Assembly: GCA_016081115.2 (NCBI GenBank)
Contig: JABTTQ020003039.1
Coordinates: 372,001-436,000 of the forward strand
Direction: 5' to 3'
DNA: 64,000 nucleotides
From: Rehmannia glutinosa
Taxonomy: Eukaryota > Streptophyta > Magnoliopsida > Lamiales > Orobanchaceae
Below the pieces are notes generated by a model that saw nothing but the letters and a program-made list of their open reading frames with translations, had not been told where the DNA came from and did not search any database. Both the position numbers and the translations under genes were made by a program. Position 1 is the stretch's first letter. Each line of letters starts with the position of its first letter. Shown here one piece after another: positions 21,476 through 33,839 of the stretch.

Positions 21476-22778
21476 ATCATGCGTAGTTAGTTGATCTTCG
21501 ATGCATAGGTTATGACACATTGCATAGGTGGGTATAATGTACTATAGGGTAAAATATTGCGGTTTTAGTCCAGTAACTTTGGGGTAGTTGCAATTTTAGT
21601 CCTTTATTTTTAAAGTTGCATTTTTGTCTGGACCATTTTGCCCTTATGGTTAAATAGCATTTTTGGTCCTTTATCTTTCTAATGAAGAGCAATTTTAGTC
21701 CTATAACTTTCGAGCATTAACACATTATAGCTAATTTATCTATTAGATAAACAGGATTTTATAGAATAAAAGATTCACATTTTTTGATACCTATTTTGTT
21801 CGTGACATTGTTACACCTATTTAGATTCATTCTCTATTCAGAGATTTTAATATGATTGTTCCAATATGTTATCTTGTCCTGGTATTCTTGTGCATACATC
21901 ATCAAATTTGACGATATGTCATCGGTGGCGGATCCAGGATTTTTGAAATTGGGTACGATAGATTTTAAAAAAAAAAGTGCATATAAATATTGTTAATTAT
22001 TTAAAGTCATAGTACAAAATGCTTTTTAAAATTTTGTAAAAGTTGATTATTTAACCGTACATGAAAAATTAATACACATATATAAAAGAAATAATTAGAA
22101 TAATTAAGAAAACAAGATACAACAAAACACAATTTGGTAACATTATTGATATTATTAGATTTTTGTTTTTGATATTTTAGTTTTGTAGGTTTTGACTTTT
22201 GCCATGGTTTATTTATTCAAGTTGCTAAGTCAATCTTTTTAATTTTTAAAATTTTATTGTGGGGATTTGTATTGTTTTATTTGAATTTTCTAATTTTTTT
22301 ACTTTTTGTAAAAATAGGGGTACAAATTTATTATTAATTTTTCTTTACTAAAAAATATTGTTGATTTTTTTCATTTTGGGGGTGCAACTTTTGGACGCAG
22401 TGCCGTTGTGTCTATAAGGTAGACATCTTGAACAATTATCCAAATACATTTTCTTGGAGAAAATTCTCCTCACCAATTTAATTACATAAATATAATAAAT
22501 ATAACTAAAAGTTTTTAATAAACTTATGCTCGATATATACCAGGCAAAACACTTAGTCAAATAAGCCATTGATGTGTATAAGAGTATTCTTGGCATTTTG
22601 AAAATATTAAATAAACCCAGGGGGACCAATTTTGCAACAACTTGAAACTTACGGGACATAAATTGCTTAGGTATGAAACATATAGGACCAATTTTGCAAA
22701 AACAATCAAACTTACAGGACCAATTTTGCAAAATCAATACTTATAGGACCGAAATTGCAAACCGCCTATAGTTATAGG

Positions 22779-24299
22779 TGTTCGCCTATATTTTTAGCTT
22801 CACCGCAAGTGTACGGTGTTCGTTATCGAATAGGGTAGCAAGGTCGTATCCACGGAGACTAATAAATCAATAGGCTAAGTATTGAACCAAGATAGTTTTA
22901 CTTTTATTTAGACGATCAATATTTGATGGTTGTTGTTTAGAGATTAAGACAATTTAAATCACTAAAACACAAAAATAAGATAACACAAATGAAAGAAGTA
23001 TCAAGATGATGAAATGGATTTCGAGTTAAGGTTTCGATTAATAATCCTCTTGTTGTCCGATTAAATCAAAGCCAAGGTTATTATCAATATTCCTATAAGA
23101 CGATCACAAAGCTATTTTATCCCCCTCTCGAGATGTATATAAAACGTAGATTGAAATATCTATGCTAGCATCTCTACTCAACAATAGATACACAACTCCC
23201 AAAAGCATCAAAGATCAAATGTCCTCACAATATTCGCAAACCTCTCGATTCATGCAAATATTCATGTCAAGTACTCAAGATCTAATATTGAAACTCATCT
23301 CTCGAATTATGAATCAATATATCAAACAAGTTAAATCATTGGCCAAGTGATAAAACAAGAATAAGAACAAAGTACTCAAATAGGCTTCAAGACAATAACT
23401 TCAACTAAGATTAAAACATTCAATAAGAGTTCATTAATCTACTTCCAAAACCCGGAAATCACAAGAGTTTAGCTACACATGATTAAACAACTTACACACA
23501 AAGTGTTCAAAGTCATTACAAATGAAACTAAAAGAGTGAAACTAAAAGAGAAGCAAGAAAACTTAGGAACGTCGACAATCTCTCGATGTATCTCCGTTCT
23601 TCAAGCTCCGATGAAACCCGATTATCTCCTTGATGTCTCCTTCCAAGAGTTGACTCTTGTCTTGTGTTGTAGATCCCAAAAATGCGAGAATTCCCCCTGT
23701 GTGCGCCCCAAAAAGCCTTTTTATACTCCCCATCATGTTTAGGGCTTAATCTTTGCAGATTATGGGATTCAGTATGAGACGCACGGGTGGTGCGCCCACG
23801 CACGGGTTACCCGTGCGCCACCTGTTGGAATACCCCAACTCTCTGTAGGGCGCACGGGTGGTGCGTCGAGCACACGCCTACCCGTGCGCCACTCCCGGTG
23901 AGATATCCTGACTCTCTGTAGGGCGCACGGGTGGTGCGCCCATGCATGGGCTACCCGTGCGCCATGCTGCAGCTTCAATCAACCTTATACAGGGGTGCAC
24001 GGGTGGTGTCTTGAGGCACGCCTAACCCGTGTGCCCCTGTTTCTTCCGGAACGCTCAACTTTCGCTCTTTTAGGCTTCATGTTTCGTATATCCACTCAAT
24101 TCTCCGCATTTCTACTTTGCTTTCCTCATATTCTTATTCAATTAGCTTCAAATATCATGAAATTCCTACAAAATAAGCAAAGTGTAATATCTTTTCCACA
24201 AGGAGTGAATATGTAACATTTAACGCGAGTATATGCATGTTTACTTATCATTATAGCTCGAAATACACATCGAAACACATGTAAAATTCACACTTATCA
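22779..24299 (-). repeat. Athila LTR (lower copy; 3' LTR)
   Basis: 1521 bp, paired with 31638-33155 (1518 bp). The visible differences are a few substitutions and one- to three-base indels, for example GTGTTCGTTATCG against GTGTTGTTATCG. It contains a GC-rich tandem array at 23779-24035. Confidence 0.95.
23779..24035. repeat. GC-rich palindromic tandem array inside the Athila LTR
   Basis: Three units of about 70-74 bases plus a partial fourth, each starting GCACGGGTGGTGCG and ending TACCCGTGCGCC, so each can form a hairpin, with AT-richer spacers (CCCCAACTCTCTGTAG) between. GC content is far above the rest of the LTR. The matching array in the other LTR is at about 32638-32890. Confidence 0.85.
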
Positions 24300-25900
24300 A
24301 AATCCCCCAAACTTAAACCGTTGACCGTCCCGATCAACAATTTTTTGAAAACACGATAAAGCACAACAGGAGATAAGAATAAAAGCGCACACAACGGATC
24401 CAAAAAGAAATTCATATTATTCATCATGAATGTCAAGCAACATACCAATCAAGCCTCAAATATCTGATCAAAGAACACGCCTCAAGTAAAACAAAGTGAA
24501 ATGCTCTGAATTCCAACTCTCAAAGTTAAGTGTATACTCTCATCTCTCGAGGATATAGGACGTGTTTACGCTCAAATCAGTTCGATGTCGCAAAATTACC
24601 ATAGGCTTGCAATTCGTCTCATATCTCCGCCACTAGAGTGTATGCAATTTGTGAATCAAAAAGGACTTTCTCATTTGGTTGTAATGAAAGTTCTTTGGTT
24701 TGGGTAGGAAATTTTGGATAAAGTGACTCAAACTCGAGTATATAGACCGATGAGCATATCAATCATTTTCATTACAATCCCATATGCTACTCCAATTATC
24801 CTCATTTTTATCAACTTCATTTATCTCCATTTCCTTTCTTTCTTTTGAGAAACGCCTCCATTCACAATCCTTCGCCCTCCAAGGTTTATCAACTTTTCAA
24901 TCAAATTTTTTTTTTCATTTGTGCATTTTCAACACTTTTTATTCAACTCCTTTCCTTCCTTCTTTATGTCCCATTTAACCAAGTATGCCCACTTATCCTA
25001 CTTTTCAATTCCCACCCATTCATCCTCATTCATTCCTTTACTCAACGCTATACATTCGAGTTTAAGGTGATGGATATATTAAGATCAAGGGTTAAATTTT
25101 GTGGTTATCAAAGAAATAGGCTATAGGCTCAACTTGGCTAACTAGGAATTTCAACATCTTTAGGTAGGTAAAAGGCTTGAAAGGCTAGCAAAGATGGCCT
25201 TTAATCACATTCACAATTCGCATACGACATGTGGCTTTGACAGAGATACCCAAGCAAGTTCTAGAATTCTAACAACATGGTGATACACTCAAATCACAAC
25301 AAGCGCAAGATACAAGCAGTAAAGGCTCAAAAGCTCACAGGCTTGCAATTATGTAATTCAAAGCATCAAACAAAGTTTTCCATATCAACATGCTCAATGT
25401 CATCTATTCAAGGCTCAATCAACTCATTACCAACATCCAATCCCAACAATATGAATTTTCAATCAACACACACAAATAGCAAGTTGCAACATGCCCGGTC
25501 AACTCACTCTCTAACTACTACGAAAACAATAAACATGCTAAAGCTATAAACGTGCTCTAATGCAAATGCAACCTAGCATGCTCGATGCAACTATATGAAA
25601 ACACAAAATGCATGAACCTTTTTTTTTTTTTTTTTTTTTTGTATCCACACTTTTCATATATTAAAATACTATCTCTCCCCCAAACTTGAATGAAATTATA
25701 GTGTCCTAAGGGGAAAAATAGAATTTCAATAACGAAAAGTGGGATATACGAATAAAAACACACAAAAATGAAACAAAAACACACAAATCACACTCATAAA
25801 AAGAAATACACAAATCAAATCACTCAAATCACACAACTATGAAACTAAACACACACAAAAAAGGAAAGTCACACGAAAAACCGTTGGGTTGCCTCCCAAC
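24300..25900 (-). other. Athila 3' non-coding spacer
   Basis: It lies between the polypurine tract and the end of integrase and contains a T20 run (25619-25640). The - strand of 25883-25910 reads GCGCTTGTTGGGAGGCAACC, a sequence typical just downstream of Athila pol. I found no env-like ORF. The short frames here lack family features. Confidence 0.6.
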
Positions 25901-26091
25901 AAGCGCTATATTTAACGTCTTTAGCTTGACGCCTATTTTGTTAACTTACGGATCGCGCAAGGTGGTGGATGTCACCTCCTCTTGATTCCCTCGGTGGAAA
26001 TAGTGCTTAATCCGTTGGCCGTTTACCATGAAAGTCTCGCCTTCTTTTGTCAACAATTCTACAATCCCAGGTGGATTCAACACTTTCTTTA

Positions 26092-27290
26092 TCACAAATG
26101 GCCCCGACCACTTAGACTTGAGTTTTCCGGGAAAAATTTAAGGCGTGAATTGTATAGAGCACCGGTTCTCGGTAAAAACTCTCTTTTCTTGATCATCTTA
26201 TCATGCCACCTCTTGGTTCTTTCCTTGTAAATTCGGGAATTTTTGTATGCTTCATCCCGAAATTCTTCCATCTGATTCAAATGGAGCAACATTTCCTCAC
26301 CGGCTTTCTGAAAATCCAGATTCAGTTTCTTGACCGCCCAAAATGCTTTGTGCTCCAATTCTACCGGCAAATGGCACGACTTTCCAAAGACAAGTTGATA
26401 TGGAGATGTGCCCAATGATTGTCTTATATGCGATCCGGTATGCCCACGCAGCATCATCTAATTTTAACACCCAATCCTTTCGGTTGATGTTTACCGTCTT
26501 TTCAAGGATTTGTTTGATCTCCCGGTTAGCCACTTCTGCTTGTCCGTTGGCTTGTGGATGATATGCCAATGCAACTTTATGTTTGACCCCATATTTTGCC
26601 AACAAGTTGCTCATCAATTTGTTTACAAAATGCGACCCTCCATCACTAATTAAAGCTCTTGGGGTCCGAATCTAGTAAAGATGTTTTTCTTAAGAAATCG
26701 CATTACAACACGAGCATCATTTGTTTTGGAAGGAATTGCTTCTACCTAACGTGATACATACTCTCTGACCCCGGTAGAATATATTGATAACCCGAAGACG
26801 ATGGAAATGGGCCCATAAAGTCAATTCCCCACACATCGAACAACTCCACTTCAATTACATTGATCATTGGCATCTCGTGCTTCCGTGAAATGTTTCCCAT
26901 TCGCTGACACCTGTCACATTGTTGCACAAACAAATAACAGTCATTAAATAAAGTGGGCCAATATAGCCCACTTTGCAATACCTTCGCTGCGGTGCGAGTG
27001 GGACCAAAATGTCCGCCAGATGGTGAAGAGTGACACTGTTGTAGGACTCCCTCCCATTCTTCTTGAGGTACGCATCTCCTTATGATTTTGTCCGCGCACC
27101 TCTTAAAGAGTAGGGGGTCATCCCACATGTAGAACTTTACATCATGTAAGAATTTCTTCTTTTGATACGGTGATATTTCCGGAGGTAGAACTCCAGCTGC
27201 CAAGTAGTTGACAAAGTCCGCATACCATGGGAACTTTGCCTCAAGCATGAGTAATCTTTCATCAGGAAACTCCTCTTTTATCAATCCCAT
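26092..27290 (-). pseudogene. Athila integrase region (frame-broken)
   Basis: The N-terminal zinc-binding part reads HSSPSGGHFG...CDRCQRMG. It is followed by the catalytic core start VWGIDFMGPFP (26742-27290), then [20 protein letters not shown] (26297-26617) and the C-terminal region [21 protein letters not shown] (26092-26457). These are standard Gypsy integrase landmarks in the right order. At least two changes of frame divide them, so no functional integrase can be read from this copy. Confidence 0.88.
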
Positions 27291-28002
27291 ACCTCCTTTT
27301 GCTCCTTCTTGATTTTCTAATCGGAGACGGATGGTCCGCTACCACGTTCTCGCATCCTTTTCGGTCCTTGATTTCCACGTCAAACTCTTGCAACAATAAG
27401 ATCCATCGAATCAACCTCGGTTTCGCATCCTTCTTGTCAAAGAGGTATTTGATAGCCGCATGGTCAGTATGCACAATCGTCTTCGTCCGATCAAGTAAGA
27501 TCGAATTTATCGAATGCGAAAACAATCGCCAACATTTCTTTCTCGGTTGTGGTATAATTGCTGAGCATCGCCCAACGTTCGACTTGCATAGTAGATGGAT
27601 CGAAACAATTTTTCCCTCTTTTGACCAAGAACAGCCCCAACAAAGATAGTCGCTTGCATCACACATTAGCTCAAATGGTTGGCTCCAATGCGGGGCGACG
27701 AGTATAGGTGCGGTCACTAATCTTTGTCTTCAACATTTCAACGCCCGCAAACATTCATTGGAAAAAATGAAAGCGACATCTTTTTCTAGCAATTGGCTCA
27801 AGGGCTTAGAAATTTTAGAAAAGTCACGGATAAACCTTCGAAAAATCCGGCATGGCCCAAGAAGCTCGAATGGCTTTTCGTTTGTGGGAGGTGGTAGCTT
27901 CTCAATTGCTACAATCTTTGCCCGATTAACTTCCAAACTGCGGAAGAGACTCGATGACCAAGTACAATGCCATCGCGTACCATAAAATAGCACTTTTCCC
28001 AA
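27262..28002 (-). pseudogene. Athila RNase H and RT thumb region (frame-broken)
   Basis: 27262-27717 contains [10 protein letters not shown] and [20 protein letters not shown], typical of the Gypsy RNase H domain. 27730-28002 holds the preceding segment (FRRFIRDFSKISKPLSQLLEKD) that links reverse transcriptase to RNase H. The parts are in two frames. Confidence 0.85.
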
Positions 28003-28009
28003 TTTAGTA

Positions 28010-28640
28010 CTAGATTGGTCTCTTCACATTTTGCAAAACTAAGGAAAGATTGTGAAGACAATTATCAAAAGAATCACCGAACACGGAGAAATCGTCCATA
28101 AACACCTCCATAACTTTTTCAATAAGATCGTGAAATATAGCCATCATACAACGTTGGAAAGTGGCGGGCGCATTACATAAACCAAATGGCATACGACGAA
28201 ATGCAAATGTGCCATACGGACATGTAAATGTTGTTTTCTCTTGGTCTTCGGCGCAATCATGATTTGATTGTACCGGAATAACCATCTAAAAAGCAATAAT
28301 AATCATAACCTGCAAGACGATCCAACATCATATCGATAAAGGGGAGGGGGAAGTGATCTTTCGAGTGGCATCATTAAGTTTTCTATAATCAATACATATT
28401 CGCCACCCGGTAACAATTCTAGTAGCAATTTGTTCCTCATTTTCATTTTTCACCACTTATTACCCCCCTTTTTTTTGGCACCACTTGTAGGACTCACCCA
28501 TGAACTATCGGATATCGCATAAATGATCCGGCATCCAACCATTTCAACACTTCCTTCCTAACCACATCTTGCATAATAGGGTTTAGTCGTCTTTGGTTTT
28601 GCAATCGATGGTTTATAAACATCTTCCATCCGAATTTTAT
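28010..28640 (-). pseudogene. Athila reverse transcriptase region (frame-broken)
   Basis: 28010-28285 reads FTCPYGTFAFRRMPFGLCNA...FMDDFSVFG, the conserved fingers/palm motifs with the FMDD catalytic variant usual in Athila. Upstream, on the - strand to about 28640, the ISDSSWVSP segment of the RT start can be read in another frame, with a damaged stretch between. Confidence 0.88.
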
Positions 28641-28857
28641 GCATCACAATGGATGGACTTATGCCTTTTAAATCGATTTATAGACCATCCTAGTGCCGAC
28701 TTATGTTTTCGTAAAACCCTTAACTTGATTTATCAAGTTGGGTAGGAGTGAGAAGAGAAGAAACGATTACGGATTTGCATTATTTGTCCCTAGGAATGCA
28801 TATTTGAGGTGTTCGGAGGTAATTGCTTGAGTTCGGAGGTGGTGTTGTCATTTGATC

Positions 28858-28975
28858 TCACGCACGGGCTGCCCATGCTCGGCGCACGGGCGTGCGTTCT
28901 TGAGAGTCCCATCCGTCCTTCAAAGATCACGCACGGGCAACCCGTGCGTGGACGCATGGGTGTGTGTTCTCGTAA
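28858..28975. repeat. GCACGGGC repeat block inside the Athila interior
   Basis: Several copies of GCACGGG / CCCGTGCG lie between protease and reverse transcriptase coding sequence. They resemble the units of the LTR array at 23779-24035 and interrupt the polyprotein region, so this looks like a secondary copy of the LTR array motif. Confidence 0.6.
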
Positions 28976-29269
28976 GTTTGGCTCCCTTATTTACGGCTTT
29001 GCGTTCTCGCCTCTTGCGCTTATTAGGTAATTCCTGCATATGATCTAAGGCACAAACATAGTCGTACAAATCTTGGTTATCAAAATCAAGTACAACACTC
29101 GACATTGAGCACGAGTGGGCTAGACCAAATTCCAAATCATCGTAGACAATGTATGATCAACATAATCCTCAATGCATGAACTAACTATATCCAAAAATTA
29201 CAATTCTCTACCGAATCATGAAATTTCATTGCCTTATATATAGAAAATAAAACATGCTCATCATTAACA

Positions 29270-29990
29270 CGTAATGTGAGCTCCTTTTGCACATCTATTA
29301 AGGCTTTACCCGTTTGCTAAGAAAGGGCGTCCAAGTATCGGTGGAACGTCTCGATCTTCGTCCATATCCAAAACCAAGAAATCCGGGGAATATAAATTTA
29401 TCAACTTTTACCAAGACGTCTTCAATAATTCCCCTTGGATACGTAAGTGATCGATTACGCAAGTTGCAATGTCACCGTAGTAGGTTTCACGCCGCTAATC
29501 CAAGTTTCACGAAAATGGACAAAGGCATCAAATTAATACTTGCCCCAAATCACATAACGCTTTATTAAAGAAATTGCCACCAATAGCACAAGGGATAGTG
29601 AAACTCCCAGGATCTTTCGATTTTGTGGTAGCTTCCTTTGGATAATTGCACTACACTCTTCCGTCAAATTCACCGTTTCATAGCTTGTCATCTTCCGCTT
29701 TTTGACATAACATCTTTAAGAAATTCCGCATAGTTCGGCAAGATTCTGTTCTAATGCGTCGCAAAAGGAATGTTAATGTGAAATTTCTTAAATATATCAA
29801 GGAATTTGGCAAATTGATCATCAAGCTTTTTCTTTTGAAATCTTTGAGGAAAGGGGAGAGATATAGGCAACTTAGATAAATTCGAGCTAGATGATGATTT
29901 TAGCTTTTCATTTTGTTTGTTCCGCCTCTTTGTTCTCTTCTTTCCCATTTTCTTCAATATCATCCTTCATCACGGAGTCTCTTGCTTCTC
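29270..29990 (-). pseudogene. Athila aspartic protease region (frame-broken)
   Basis: On the - strand the catalytic loop [15 protein letters not shown] is readable near 29550-29505, followed by SLTYPRGIIEDVLVKVDKFI near 29455-29395, as in Athila protease. The segment KFLDIFKKFHINIPFA (29751-29963) precedes it. Several frame shifts separate these pieces. Confidence 0.8.
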
Positions 29991-30002
29991 GGCCTAGATG
30001 CT

Positions 30003-31463
30003 TCATCCAAAGTTTGGATTCCCATTTTTCTTTAGGCCCCTCATATTTCGTGCATCGCTTCGTAAACGAATCGCCTTGCATTGTTCCTTAGGATTCATTT
30101 CCGTATTACTTGGAAATTGACCCTTTTGATGTTGACCACCCACAATTGTAGCCAATTGACCCATTTGAGTCTCCAGATTCTTTATTGAGCTTGTCACTTG
30201 TTGTTCCAACTTATCCATCCGAAGGTCTTGCTTAGCGAGGCGGCTCCTCGTGTCATTCATGAAAGCATTCGATTGATTTATGAAAGAGGTGAGTGCATCT
30301 TCCAACGACGATTTGCCTTCCCCATTACCGCCTCCACTTGAAGTATTGAATCCCGGTGGAGGTTGTAACACATTCTTTGTATTTGCATAGGAAAAATTTT
30401 CATGATTTCTCAACCCTGGATGGTAGTGCGTTGGGTTTGAATTATTCGGAAATTCTTTGAAATTCGGTTATTCACATAACTTATCTCTTCCATCGGATAT
30501 AGAAGAGCTTCACTACCCGTGCTCGTATCCGCTTCTACGGCCCCGCCTAGTAAATACATTCAATTGAGTTGTCAAAGCCGCTTACTTGTGCCGACAATGT
30601 TTTGATAGGGTCCGATTCGAGATTTCGGCTACTCGTTGTACATTGGATCTTCAGGATGGCCATTGGTAATCTGTTCATGGCCATTTCCTCAAGAAGATTT
30701 AAGGTATCTTGTGGAAACCTTGCCAACAAAGCTCCTCATTGCGGCATCAACAAAGGCCCTCGTTTGCCCCATTAGACCATTGTAAAAGAAACATAATGTT
30801 GATCCTCAGGAAAGCCGTGTTGTGGACATCTTCTTAACAAATCCCTAAATCTTTCCCAAGCCTCGTACAAAGGCTCGAGTCAAATTGTCGGAATTGAGTG
30901 ATCTCACTTTTGAGCTGCAAAGTTTTGCTTGGTGGAAAGAATTTAAACAAAAACTTTTGGCTCAAATCATCCCAAGTGCTCACACTCCCTTGCGTCAAAG
31001 TACCAACCAATTTCTTGCCTTATCCCGTAAAGAGAATGGGAATAGGCGCAATCTTATGGCATCATCCGAGACTCTGTTCATCTTGATCGTATTGCATATT
31101 TGGATAAAATGGGCAAGGTGAGAGTTAGGATCTTCTGTTGCAAACCCCAACCGATTCTGTTGCACCATATTGATTAGTGCCGAGTTTGAGCTCGAAGTTG
31201 TTGGCATTGATGGGAATATGGGCAATACCACCGTAATTACGATTCGTTTGTGGTCGAAAGTAATCACGAATGGCTTCTTTGTTGAACCGAGTATCGGTAA
31301 CTCGTTTCCACCATTGTTTGGCGGTATTGGTAACTCATTCAAATCCCCCATTATCGGATTGTGTTGTCTTTCGGCTCGTCTAGTGGTAGCACCGATTCTC
31401 CTCGCGAAAGCCTCAACTTCCGGTATGAGCGGTATTAAGTCCCCGCTTGGAGCGCGTGTTCAT
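30003..31463 (-). pseudogene. Athila gag (frame-broken)
   Basis: A start codon at 31463 begins MNTRSKRG. The frame breaks at the C/G run 31441-31444, and gag sequence continues in the frame containing RVSDDAIRLRLFPFSLRDKA (30995-31351), the conserved Retrotrans_gag region. The C-terminal coiled segment is intact at 30003-30413 (KLEQQVTSSIKNLETQMGQL). The middle part is split among frames. Confidence 0.85.
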
Positions 31464-31637
31464 ACACTACCGGACCAAACTAGAAGAAACAAGTCAAATA
31501 ATGTGGAATTCAAGTCACACACAAAAAAAAAAACAAAATAAATAATAAAGAAAAATGTCTAAATTAAGAATAATTCTATCTATCGCAATATTAGCACCAA
31601 AAATTGTATTAGTCCCGACAGAACGGCGCCAAAAACT

Positions 31638-33155
31638 TGTTCGCCTATATTTTTAGCTTCACCGCAAGTGTACGGTGTTGTTATCGAATAGGGTAGCAAG
31701 GTCGTATCCACGGAGACTAATAAATCAATAGGCTAAGTATTGAACCAAGATAGTTTTACTTTTATTTAGACGATCAATATTTGATGGTTGTTGTTTAGAG
31801 ATTAAGACAATTTAAATCACTAAAACACGAAAATAAGATAACACAAATGAAAGAAGTATCAAGATGATGAAATGGATTTCGAGTTAAGGTTTCGATTAAT
31901 AATCCTCTTGTTGTCCGATTAAATCAAAGCCAAGGTTATTATCAATATTCCTATAATACAATCACAAAGCTATTTTATCCCCCTCTCGAGATGTATATAA
32001 AACGTAGATTGAAATATCTATGCTAGCATCTCTACTCAACAATAGATACACAACTCCCAAAAGCATCAAAGATCAAATGTCCTCACAATATTCGCAAACC
32101 TCTCGATTCATGCAAATATTCATGTCAAGTACTCAAGATCTAATATTGAAACTCATCTCTCGAATTATGAATCAATATATCAAACAAGTTAAATCATTGG
32201 CCAAGTGATAAAACAAGAATAAGAACAAAGTACTCAAATATGCTTCAAGACAATAACTTCAACTAAGATTAAAACATTCAACAAGAGTTCATTAATCTAC
32301 TTCCAAAACCCGGAAATCACAAGAGTTTAGCTACACATGATTAAACAACTTACACACAAAGTGTTCAAAGTCATTACAAATGAAACTAAAAGAGTGAAAC
32401 TAAAAGAGAAGCAAGAAAACTTAGGAACGCGTCGACAATCTCTCGATGTATCTCCGTTCTTCAAGCTCCGATGCAACCCGATTATCTCCTTGATGTCTCC
32501 TTCCAAGAGTTGACTCTTGTCTTGTGTTGTAGATCCCAAAAATGCCAGAATTCCCCCTGTGCGCCCCCAAAAAGCCTTTTTATACTCCACATCATGTTTA
32601 GGGCTTAATCTTTGCAGTTATGGGATTCAGTAGCAGACGCACGGGTGGTGCGCCCACGCACGGGTTACCCGTGCGCCACCTGTTGGAATACCCCAACTCT
32701 CTGTAGGGCGCACGGGTGGTGCGTCGAGCACGGCCTACCCGTGCGCCACTCCGGTGAGATATCCGACTCTGTAGGGCGCACGGGTGGTGCGCCCATGCAT
32801 GGGCTACCCGTGCGCCATCTTGCAGCCTTCAATCAACCTTATACGAGGGGTGCACGAGTGGTGTCTTGAGGCACGCCTAACCCGTGTGCCCCCTGTTTCT
32901 TCCGTGAACGCTCAACTTTCGCTCTTTTAGGCTTCATGTTTCGTATATCCACTCAATTCTCGCGTTTCTACTTTGCTTTCCTCATATTCTTATTCAATTA
33001 GCTTCAAATATCATGAAATTCCTACAAAATAAGCAAAGTGTAATATCTTTTCCACAAGGAGTGAATATGTAACATTTAACGCGAGTATATGCATGTTTAC
33101 TTATCATTATAGCTCGAAATACACATCGAAACACATGTAAAATTCACACTTATCA
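31638..33155 (-). repeat. Athila LTR (upper copy; 5' LTR)
   Basis: Partner of 22779-24299. It is preceded by the tRNA-Asp-type primer site and followed by the second copy of the ATAGG duplication. The palindromic GC array lies at about 32638-32890. Confidence 0.95.
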
Positions 33156-33794
33156 ATAGGACCAATTTTGCAATTTTCCCATGTACTATATATTAGTTTT
33201 TTTACACGCATAAATAGTTTTGGATAATGCATAGTTAGTTGATTTTTGTTGCATAGTTTTAATTGTGCAACATCCTATAGATACATGCAATGTTTTATAA
33301 GATCTATGCACCGTCTTCTTCGTGAAAATCACAGTTTATAAGAGTTTGTTGTTAATGGTCAGTTTCAAGTTCTCCGCCGATGTCTACGCTATTGATATTC
33401 ATGAATAAAAACTTTCTGCCATTGATGATGATCATCATCATGATTCGAACTCATTACATTGATTTTTGGTTGTTTATTTATAATATTGAATCATTTTTTC
33501 TAATTTTTTTGCAAGTTTGAAGAATTCATTAATGGTGGTGCATATAAATGGCGAAGGATTCTGTTTTCTTGGGAAGATCGTGTCAATGAGTGATTCTCTC
33601 TCTCTATAAGTGATTCCTTAATACACGGTCTCCACATATTTTTGGTTGACAAATTTACCCTTATTGGGATTTAATTAATTGGTTAATCTATTATTATCAT
33701 ATATTAATCCTAGCATTTGATGTATATAGGCGGATGGTTGAGATCGGTCTACACTTTGTCTCTCACCGCAGAATGTGGTCTCACTTTGGATTAG

Positions 33795-33803
33795 TATATA
33801 TAC

Positions 33804-33839
<36 letters not shown>

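Larger units (their letters stand above)
22779..33155 (-). mobile_element. Athila-type Ty3/Gypsy LTR retrotransposon, young insertion
   Basis: The LTRs at 22779-24299 and 31638-33155 start TGTTCGCC, end TTATCA, and are almost identical by eye. The 5-bp duplication ATAGG is exact (22774-22778, 33156-33160). The primer site next to the upper LTR (complement AGTTTTTGGCGCCGTTC) matches the tRNA-Asp type used by Athila. The polypurine tract next to the lower LTR is TTTGGGGGAT on the - strand. Gag, protease, reverse transcriptase, RNase H and integrase follow in Gypsy order on the - strand. Every coding region has frame breaks, which contrasts with the near-identical LTRs. I see no env-like ORF. 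Confidence 0.95.
21547..33180. mobile_element. Mutator-like (MULE) non-autonomous element, interrupted by Athila
   Basis: A 10-bp duplication, ATGTACTATA, lies at 21537-21546 and 33181-33190. The ends are related inverted repeats: GGGTAAAATATTGCGGTTTTAG on the left; GGGAAAATTGCAAAATTGGTC is the complement of the right end. Both ends carry arrays of the TTGCAATTTTAGTCCT / AGGACCAATTTTGCAA motif, and 9-11 bp duplications are the Mutator hallmark. The element's own DNA is 21547-22778 plus 33161-33180, about 1.25 kb, non-coding. The Athila element has split its right terminal repeat about 20 bases from the end. Confidence 0.82.
20498..33794. mobile_element. Microsatellite-flanked TIR element, copy 1 (interrupted)
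   Basis: The left end (ATTGGATCAAATGAGACCAT, then GGTGAGACATTG) is the inverted counterpart of the right end at about 33725-33794 (complement: ATCCAAAGTGAGACCACATT, then GTGAGAGACAAAG). Both outer flanks are (TA)n DNA. Subtracting the hAT MITE (20933-21475) and the Mutator-like element (21547-33180) with their duplications leaves about 1.10 kb. This interior carries the GCATAGTTAGTTGATTTTT motif and a non-coding T-rich right half. Copies 2 and 3 have the same ends and the same net size. Borders are good to a few bases. Confidence 0.75.

Noticed and set aside
23162..23350. A 62-codon + strand frame that recurs identically at 32020-32208
   Set aside because: The identity arises because both copies lie in the paired Athila LTRs. 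It has no protein-family features.
23779..24035. Regularly spaced palindromic repeats as a CRISPR-like array
   Set aside because: The units are adjacent, the spacers are themselves repeated, both LTRs carry the array and the context is a plant retrotransposon.
25619..25640. Long T run as a transcription terminator
   Set aside because: It lies in non-coding retroelement spacer in a plant genome. A homopolymer alone is not evidence of a terminator.
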